In this document: piece after piece, positions 30,183 to 35,120 of the stretch
Layout: every line of letters begins with the position of its first letter
Numbering within the stretch: the first letter of the stretch is position 1
Source of the DNA: CAZVCJ01 sp964625745
Lineage (GTDB): Bacteria > Chloroflexota > Anaerolineae > VGOG01
NCBI GenBank assembly: GCA_964625745.1
Contig: CAZVCJ010000021.1
Location: 1-35,120 of the forward strand
DNA length: 35,120 bases
Direction: 5' to 3'
The notes under the pieces: model-generated
What the model was told of the DNA's origin: nothing
Databases searched by the model: none
Seen by the model: only the letters and a program-made list of their open reading frames with translations
Position numbers and translations under genes: made by a program

Positions 30183-31526
30183 TTAATACTCGTAGCAACT
30201 ACCGCCGATGAACTCCCGCAGGAGCGAGTCAGGCGGTATGGTCAAATCGTCCTCCACCGGGGTGACGGACTTCAGGAGGTTATACACCCGCTCTGCGCGC
30301 GTGAAAGCGTCCTCGCGCAGAGGATCGTCCCGGTACTGTTCCACCCACTCCTCGAAGTGGTCGAACAGCCTGGCTCGCATGACAGGTAGCTCGTACGGCA
30401 GGCCGCTGTTGACGATGTAGTCGGTGGTGTTGATGTAGGGGACGATGTTGCGCATCTCGCTGCGGCGAACATAGTGCCAGTGTTCCAGAGTTTGCTGTGG
30501 TTTGTAAGCGCGGTGAGTGGCGTCGCGGACCATGCGCCGCATCAACCGCAGATCTGCCCAGCGCACGAACTCTCCATCAGGGCCTTTCATCTGCAGCAAC
30601 GGTTCGATGTACAGTTTGAACTTTCGCTCGTCGTCTACGCCCTGCGTCATGTCGGCGTACAGGCCGTGCAGGCTGTCAATGAGGATGACGTCGTCCGGCC
30701 TGACCTGCATCGGGGTCGTCCGGCTGGCGTGTCGGTTGCCGGTCTTAAAGTCGTAGAAGGGAATCCGCACCTCCTCCCCGGCGATCAGGCGTGCCAGGTG
30801 CTCGTTGATGAGCTCCAGGTCGAGGGCCTGGGGCGTCTCAAAGTCGTAATCGCCGTACTCGTCTTTGGGATGGAGTTCCAGGTTGAGGTAGTAGTTATCA
30901 ACAGTGAGCGGGACCAAACTGAGGCCTATCTTGGTCAACAGATGGCTGAGCTTGATGGTGGTGGTGGTCTTGCCGGAGGAGGAGGGTCCGGCGATGATGA
31001 CGATTTTCACGCCGTCCCGTCGCTCTCCGATCATCTCCGACGCGGTGGTGATGTCCTCGTTGTAGGCCCGGTCGGTTTCCCGCACAATCTCAGGAAACTC
31101 ACCCTGCGCGATGCGTGTGTTCAACCGCTCGACGGTGTGCAGGTCGTGATCCACGGCCCAGTTCAGCACCTCCCAGAGCTTGGGCCAGGGGATGTTCTTG
31201 GAGGGATGGGCCGACCGCTCGGCCCGCTCCCGCCGCCGACGGGCCCGTTCGTCGCGGTAGAGAATGTAGGCCTTGGCAGTTCTGGCGTGGCCGTTCTCAA
31301 TCAGCACCTTCTCGGCGATGTCCTGAATCTCCTCGACGGTGGGGATGTGGCTTGGCGGCGTGGTCTCCTCCAGCATAGCCACCACCTGGTCGGCCAGCCG
31401 CTCCGCGATAGACCGGTCGCGCCCGCCCACGGCCACCGCCGCCCGATAGATGGCGTTGGTGATGCGCTCTTTCCTAAAAGGGACCACTGCCCCCGTTCGC
31501 TTGATCACTTGTGTAATCTTTGCCAT
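30183..31526 (-). CDS. ATP-cone domain fused to a uridine kinase/phosphoribulokinase-like enzyme
   Basis: 447 residues. Residues 1 to about 95 form an ATP-cone (ITQVIKRTGAVVPFRKERIT.., then HARTAKAYILYRDERAR), the nucleotide-sensing module best known from ribonucleotide reductases and NrdR. After a linker, a kinase of the uridine kinase/phosphoribulokinase type begins with P-loop GPSSSGKTTTT (K186), followed by DNYYLNLELHPKDEYGDYDFETPQALDL and VILIDSLHGLY (Walker B-like). All expected kinase residues appear present. The substrate (uridine or another) is not certain. The promoter at 31584-31613 starts the transcript, which may run on into the epimerase 37 bases downstream. The fusion suggests a nucleoside kinase gated by ATP or dATP. 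Confidence 0.85.
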   Translation of the reverse strand: MAKITQVIKRTGAVVPFRKERITNAIYRAAVAVGGRDRSIAERLADQVVAMLEETTPPSHIPTVEEIQDIAEKVLIENGHARTAKAYILYRDERARRRRERAERSAHPSKNIPWPKLWEVLNWAVDHDLHTVERLNTRIAQGEFPEIVRETDRAYNEDITTASEMIGERRDGVKIVIIAGPSSSGKTTTTIKLSHLLTKIGLSLVPLTVDNYYLNLELHPKDEYGDYDFETPQALDLELINEHLARLIAGEEVRIPFYDFKTGNRHASRTTPMQVRPDDVILIDSLHGLYADMTQGVDDERKFKLYIEPLLQMKGPDGEFVRWADLRLMRRMVRDATHRAYKPQQTLEHWHYVRRSEMRNIVPYINTTDYIVNSGLPYELPVMRARLFDHFEEWVEQYRDDPLREDAFTRAERVYNLLKSVTPVEDDLTIPPDSLLREFIGGSCYEY

Positions 31527-31583
31527 ATCGTATCCCTCTCTTTCACTTTCATCGCAACTTCAGCTTTCGGGAATGTAGCCACA

Positions 31584-31613
31584 ATTATACTCTAATTCCA
31601 TAAGATTGTACAA
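31584..31613 (-). promoter_or_regulatory. Promoter of the kinase-epimerase-glycosyltransferase transcript
   Basis: Minus strand TTGTAC (31613-31608), 18 bases, TATAAT (31589-31584). A slightly shifted -35 (TGTACA) would give a 17-base spacer. The leader to the kinase ATG is about 50 bases. Confidence 0.6.
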
Positions 31614-31737
31614 AGCCGGTGTCATCCATCTGCCCCCGTTCGACGCAGAGGACGCTTTCGGTGTCAGGCGCTGATCCGGCCTTCCGCCTTTCACTCCGTT
31701 TCTGTGCTCATTTGGATGAGACCTCATCACTGGTGTT

Positions 31738-31765
31738 TTGCAATTTGGGGAGAGTGTTGTATAAT
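31738..31765 (+). promoter_or_regulatory. Promoter of the thymidylate-kinase-like gene cluster
   Basis: TTGCAA (31738-31743), 16 bases, TATAAT (31760-31765). It points away from the kinase promoter at 31584-31613, and the two transcripts diverge. Transcription would start near 31772, leaving about 135 bases before the first kinase-like gene. Confidence 0.7.
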
Positions 31766-31789
31766 AGTAGTGTCTCGAGTAGATATGGA

Positions 31790-31885
31790 ATGGTGAACTT
31801 CTTTGTGTGGCCTGCCGCGGCAGCACGGTTGATAGGGCTCTACATGGAGGATACTCTGCTGGTGCGGATGAAGCAACGCCAATGA
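31790..31885 (+). CDS. Possible 31-residue small protein leading the cluster
   Basis: MVNFFVWPAAAARLIGLYME..RMKQRQ, beginning just after the promoter and ending 23 bases before the first thymidylate-kinase-like gene. The front half is hydrophobic and the tail basic, so it could sit at the membrane. The ribosome site is weak. It may equally be untranslated leader; kept as a low-confidence candidate because of its position. Confidence 0.25.
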   Translation: MVNFFVWPAAAARLIGLYMEDTLLVRMKQRQ

Positions 31886-31908
31886 TCACAGGGTGAGCGA
31901 GTGAGAGT

Positions 31909-32568
31909 ATGGTAGATGTATCGAGAGGCAAATTCATCACCTTCGACGGGCTGGATGGTTCTGGCCTGACGGAACAGGTTGAGATGCTACGCGAGTGGCT
32001 GAGGCGAAGTGGCTGTGATATGCATCGCGTTGCTTTCACTGCCGAGCCTAGCCAGGGCCCTGCCGGGACCGAGATACGACATGCCCTGCAGGGCAGACTG
32101 AATATCGGCGAGGAAGCGCTCGCTCTTCTCTTCGCAGCCGATCGGGCAGACCACCTGGATCGCTTTATACTACCCAGGCTGAAGGCTGGCATTCATGTGA
32201 TTTGTGATAGGTACTATCTTTCCTTCCTGGCTTACCAGTCTCAGTTGTTGCCAGATGGCTGGGATTGGCTGTGGCAACTCAACGCCCGCAACTGGCAGCC
32301 TGATCTAACCATCTTTTTGCAATCTCCGCCTGGGGTATGTATAGAACGCATCCGGCAAAAGTTCGAACCAGAGCGATATGAACGGCCAGAGATACTCAGG
32401 GGGGTCAGCATGCAGTTCAATCGGATTATTCCCCTATTGCGAGATGAGAGGAAGGAAGATATTCGAATTGTGGACAGTTCTGGCTCAATGGAATCAACCC
32501 ATCAGTCCATCTTAAAGTTGGTTGCCTCTCTTATCCTTCCCTCGAGTGAAGAACTGACAAAGGAGTGA
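31909..32568 (+). CDS. Thymidylate-kinase-like protein 1 (P-loop lysine replaced by Leu)
   Basis: 219 residues with the overall pattern of dTMP kinase: ITFDGLDGSGLTEQ in the P-loop position, EPSQGPAGTEIR for the usual REPGGTPLGE.IR, LLFAADRADHL, and VICDRYYLSFLAYQ with D100-R101. Normal dTMP kinase (dTMP to dTDP) has GxxGxGKTTQ. Here the Walker lysine is Leu (residue 20) and the following Thr is followed by Glu. Phosphoryl transfer is therefore doubtful, though nucleotide binding may remain. The start ATG at 31909 has only a weak GAGAG site. It is the first of three tandem paralogues, 3 bases from the next, under the promoter at 31738-31765. Confidence 0.8.
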   Translation: MVDVSRGKFITFDGLDGSGLTEQVEMLREWLRRSGCDMHRVAFTAEPSQGPAGTEIRHALQGRLNIGEEALALLFAADRADHLDRFILPRLKAGIHVICDRYYLSFLAYQSQLLPDGWDWLWQLNARNWQPDLTIFLQSPPGVCIERIRQKFEPERYERPEILRGVSMQFNRIIPLLRDERKEDIRIVDSSGSMESTHQSILKLVASLILPSSEELTKE

Positions 32569-32571
32569 CGT

Positions 32572-33204
32572 GTGTCAGAGACCTTCCCAACGGGCAAGTT
32601 CATCGTCTTAGAAGGCATTGATAGTCAGGTACTTCAGGAACAGGCGGAGAGTCTATACAGTTCGCTGCGGAAGGACAGAGTAAGGGTGCTTCTCACCCGC
32701 GAGCCCAGCGATGGACCCTTTGGCTCCCAGATTCGTCTTATCCTGGATGGGCGACTAGATGTAGACGAGGCGACGTTAGCACTCTTCTTTGCCACTGACC
32801 GGATGGACCACTTGAATAAGAGGGGGGGTATCCTGGAACGGCTCGAATCGGGAGAGCATGTGATCTGCATGCGCTATTGTCTGTCTTCTTTCGCCTATCA
32901 AGCCCTTCATTCCGACTTGAAGTGGCTGCGTTGGATCAACGCTGAGTGCCGCCCGCCCGACCTGACCTTTTTCCTGGACACGCCGCTCGATGCTTCCTTG
33001 GAGAGCCTCGTCAAGAGCAACTCATACACGGCTGATGAACTGGGACAAGAACGCAAAAGATTGGGAAAGGTGCGGGAGAACTATTTGATAGCTATAGAAG
33101 TACTGCGTGTGGAGGGAGAAAAGATCGTTGTCGTTGATGGCAACCGGTCTACCGCGGCGATTGAAAAAGATATCAAAAAGCACGGGGACAACCTCATGGG
33201 GTAA
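32572..33204 (+). CDS. Thymidylate-kinase-like protein 2 (P-loop lost)
   Basis: 210 residues, aligned along its length with its two neighbours: IVLEGIDSQVLQEQ where a P-loop should be, REPSDGPFGSQIR, LFFATDRMDHL and VICMRYCLSSFAYQ. The whole G-x-G-K-T core is gone (S-Q-V-L-Q), and the Asp of the DRY motif is Met100. It cannot be a normal kinase. Conservation of the rest suggests it still folds and may partner the other two. The start is a GTG at 32572 with AAAGGAG inside the 3' end of the previous gene. Confidence 0.8.
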   Translation: MSETFPTGKFIVLEGIDSQVLQEQAESLYSSLRKDRVRVLLTREPSDGPFGSQIRLILDGRLDVDEATLALFFATDRMDHLNKRGGILERLESGEHVICMRYCLSSFAYQALHSDLKWLRWINAECRPPDLTFFLDTPLDASLESLVKSNSYTADELGQERKRLGKVRENYLIAIEVLRVEGEKIVVVDGNRSTAAIEKDIKKHGDNLMG

Positions 33205-33210
33205 ACAGGC

Positions 33211-34131
33211 ATGATTCTTAACGAGGGGCCAGGACGCTTCATTGTCATCGAGGGTCTGGATGGCGCTGGCACGACCACGCAGGCTCGACTGCTCCACGAT
33301 CACCTGTTGAAAGCCACAGGAATGGCCTATTTGACCCAGGAACCCAGCCGAGGGCCTGCCGGTGCGCAAATCAGATCAATTCTGACAAGGAGGTTGAAAG
33401 CTGACCGCCAGACGCTAGCTTTACTGTTTGCCACGGACCGGCTAGATCACCTCTATTGCCGAAACAACGGCATCGCTCACCGGCTGGCTGGTGGATGGCA
33501 CGTCGTTTGCGACCGCTACTATCTGTCATCGCTGGCCTACCAATCCCTCGACGTTGAGAAGCGTTGGATATATCAACTGAACTACCTCTGTGTCCGCCCG
33601 GATCTAACGATCTTTTTGGATGTGCCGGTAGAAACCTGCATGCAGCGTATCACCGCCAGTCGAGGCTTTCACTATGAGCTTTTTGAAAACCTTGAAGCGT
33701 TGCGGACGGTCGCAGGACGCTATCAGGAAGTGATAGAGGGGCTGCGCTCATTTTCGGAAAACATCCAAGTTGTCAAGGGCGACTTGCCGATAGAACGAGT
33801 GTGGGGTTTCGTCAGTAGAAGGGTAGAGCCGCTTCTCGGAGCTGACTGGTTGCCCTCGCAGAAACAGCGAGCGCTTCTGCAGTCAAATCAGCTCATGTCC
33901 GTTTTCAGTGACTTGGCGGCAGAAAGAGAAGATCTGTTTTTGCTATCAATCAGAAGCATCAACAATGGCTATCAGGCTTTGTTTGCCCACGCCGAGCGGG
34001 AAAGGCCCATTCCGGTGAATTTTTTCACAACCGGAATGATTGTACCGCAGGGGCCTCTGGACTATCAGCTAAAGCTCAAAGAGATCGTTAGGGAAGTGCG
34101 AATTAAGATGTATGGCCGTCCTTGGGCTTGA
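33211..34131 (+). CDS. Thymidylate-kinase-like protein 3 with an extra C-terminal domain
   Basis: 306 residues. The first 205 resemble dTMP kinase best of the three: IVIEGLDGAGTTTQ, EPSRGPAGAQIR, LLFATDRLDHL and VVCDRYYLSSLAYQ with D101. The P-loop lysine is Thr (residue 21). I recall GTTTQ loops in some other thymidylate-kinase-like proteins, so this may define a subfamily rather than decay. Residues about 206-306, starting after LLGADWLP, are not part of dTMP kinase and include NFFTTGMIVPQGPLDYQLKL. I do not recognise this domain. The ATG is 6 bases after the previous stop. Its 3' end is 82 bases from the next gene. Confidence 0.82.
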   Translation: MILNEGPGRFIVIEGLDGAGTTTQARLLHDHLLKATGMAYLTQEPSRGPAGAQIRSILTRRLKADRQTLALLFATDRLDHLYCRNNGIAHRLAGGWHVVCDRYYLSSLAYQSLDVEKRWIYQLNYLCVRPDLTIFLDVPVETCMQRITASRGFHYELFENLEALRTVAGRYQEVIEGLRSFSENIQVVKGDLPIERVWGFVSRRVEPLLGADWLPSQKQRALLQSNQLMSVFSDLAAEREDLFLLSIRSINNGYQALFAHAERERPIPVNFFTTGMIVPQGPLDYQLKLKEIVREVRIKMYGRPWA

Positions 34132-34213
34132 ATTGCAACGCTTTGCGTCTCAGCAAGATGCAACAGCCCTTTCAATCGCTTGGACAACAAAACGAGTCAG
34201 GGAGGAAAAGAAA

Positions 34214-34729
34214 ATGGCAGATGAGACTTTGTTGGACGCCGATATCCGAAGGGCAGCGATGGAAAGCAATTTACTGGAGCCTTTCTCACCTGAAGTGTTA
34301 AAGGGGGCTTCCTACGACATACGGGTCGGGAAAACTGCCATCGTGGTGCTGCCTGAACGAGAAGGTGGATACGTCAAGATTGACGTCGAGCGCGATGGTG
34401 GTCTTGAGATCCCTGTCGGTCGTAGCGCAGTGATTCACGGTTTGGAAAAGGTGCACTTACCCTCTGACATGAAAGCCCGGATGTCAATGCGCTCCTATTT
34501 TGCCATCAAGGGGCTACTCTACAATGGTGGGATCATCGACCCTGGTTACAGAGGCTATCTATTCTTCACCGTTACCAACATGGGCCCTTCTCCGGTGCAC
34601 CTGGCATATGGTGAGCGATTCGTGACTACCGAGTTTGTGCGGCTGGGCCGACCAGCTTTTACCGTTTATAATGACGGGATTGAGATCACCGAGATACCAG
34701 CAGAGAAACTGCCGCCGTTGCCCAAGTAA
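34214..34729 (+). CDS. dCTP deaminase/dUTPase-fold protein lacking deaminase residues
   Basis: 171 residues. The N terminus, LLDADIRRAAMESNLLEPF..ASYDIRVG, and MSMRSYFAIKGLLYNGGIIDPGYRG are typical of the dCTP deaminase branch of the trimeric dUTPase fold. By alignment with E. coli Dcd, Ser111 is kept (S94), but Arg115 is Ile98 and the catalytic Glu138 is Thr119. The Asp of IDPG (D109), which matches the dUTPase motif-3 Asp, is kept. Deamination of dCTP is therefore unlikely; dUTP/dNTP binding or hydrolysis is possible. I start at 34214 (AGGGAGG 9 bases before); an earlier in-frame ATG at 34112 lies in the end of the previous gene. Confidence 0.82.
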   Translation: MADETLLDADIRRAAMESNLLEPFSPEVLKGASYDIRVGKTAIVVLPEREGGYVKIDVERDGGLEIPVGRSAVIHGLEKVHLPSDMKARMSMRSYFAIKGLLYNGGIIDPGYRGYLFFTVTNMGPSPVHLAYGERFVTTEFVRLGRPAFTVYNDGIEITEIPAEKLPPLPK

Positions 34730-34813
34730 TTTCCTGCTGTGTGCTTGCAGCTTAATCGCGCCACCAGGCATGCTACCTTAACGCACGTTTGCAATCAATC
34801 AAGGAGGAAGTCG

Positions 34814-35101
34814 ATGGCAGAGCAACAAAACATCGGACAATATTGGACGCCGATTATCAATGCCTTTGACCCCTGGAATTATCTGTGGGGTGATGACCTC
34901 AATGCCTATTTTGTGGAACGGGAAGACAGTCCACTGGAGAAACTGGTGCTTGAGATGAGGCCCGAGCGGGTTGCTCTCCAGACCGTGCTGACTGGGCATC
35001 GTGGCAGTGGTAAAAGTTCGGAATTAGCCAAGTTCGCTCAGTTGATAAAGGATCAATACTTTGTGTTGGACTTTGGACAAAGTGAAAACGGCCGGTCATA
35101 G
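34814..35101 (+). CDS. N-terminal part of a P-loop ATPase, cut by an early stop
   Basis: 95 residues ending at TAG 19 bases before the window end. It contains an intact Walker A, VLTGHRGSGKSSELAKF, after a region with WNYLWGDDLNAYFVERED, a form I know from AAA/STAND-like ATPases of bacterial conflict and signalling loci. The chain stops just where the next strand and Walker B region should follow (QYFVLDF..). All three frames close within about 40 bases. So the gene is truncated, or the contig end carries an error. AAGGAGGAAG lies just before the ATG at 34814. It is 84 bases after the deaminase-fold gene, on the same strand. Confidence 0.7.
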   Translation: MAEQQNIGQYWTPIINAFDPWNYLWGDDLNAYFVEREDSPLEKLVLEMRPERVALQTVLTGHRGSGKSSELAKFAQLIKDQYFVLDFGQSENGRS

Positions 35102-35120
35102 AAAGATCGGTTGACAAGAG

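Noticed and set aside
31560..32192. 210-codon minus-strand frame opposite the first thymidylate-kinase-like gene
   Set aside because: The plus strand carries the conserved kinase motifs; the minus frame mirrors them.

Overview
The window looks like a chromosomal segment from an uncultured Chloroflexota bacterium (Anaerolineae-like), assembled from metagenomic reads. The support is indirect. The genes are moderately G+C-rich. Surface proteins carry C-terminal tags of the YLPLV type and a VGGYIVPVN..LLAPW tail that I associate with this phylum. There is an Aap-type amino-acid transporter, and large GT-C-like membrane proteins with beta-sandwich tails. Many small palindromic repeats lie between and inside genes. 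No rRNA, tRNA, CRISPR array, insertion sequence or integrase is visible. A 100-base N gap at 4157-4256 is flanked by the same 55 bases on both sides, so the two contig ends almost certainly overlap.

Layout. 1-2000 (minus): an M42 aminopeptidase cut by the window edge and a Thr/Pro-rich membrane-anchored protein, each with a clear sigma70-type promoter. 2230-4719 (plus): threonine synthase, a YbaK-type deacylase, then the C-terminal part of a phosphofructokinase. 4978-9607 (minus): an aapJQMP operon with a consensus promoter, a small upstream reading frame with a near-perfect Shine-Dalgarno, and hairpins between aapJ/aapQ and aapM/aapP. 9880-16769 (minus): a lipoprotein and two large secreted proteins (a propeller/transglutaminase/deacetylase-like chimera and a GH123-like protein). 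The two large genes share an unusual operator of four hexamers at 11-bp steps ending 9 bp before the -10. 16983-19166 (plus): a beta-helix surface protein with thrombospondin type-3 repeats and a C-terminal anchor. 19333-28127 (minus): two large polytopic GT-C-like proteins flanking two secreted proteins that share 242 identical bases. 28120-31526 (minus): a GT4 glycosyltransferase, a nucleotide-sugar epimerase and an ATP-cone/uridine-kinase-like fusion, tightly packed, with the second GT-C-like gene overlapping the end of the glycosyltransferase gene.

31738-35101 (plus) is the most unusual part. A promoter drives three consecutive thymidylate-kinase-like genes, none of which keeps the Walker A lysine. 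They are followed by a dCTP-deaminase-fold protein lacking the catalytic Glu and Arg, and by the start of an ATPase with an intact P-loop. This reads as a nucleotide-sensing or conflict module rather than housekeeping dTTP synthesis, but that function is inference.

A second theme is the load of small palindromic and tandem repeats that sit in frame inside long genes and add low-complexity peptides such as repeated VLSRVEG.
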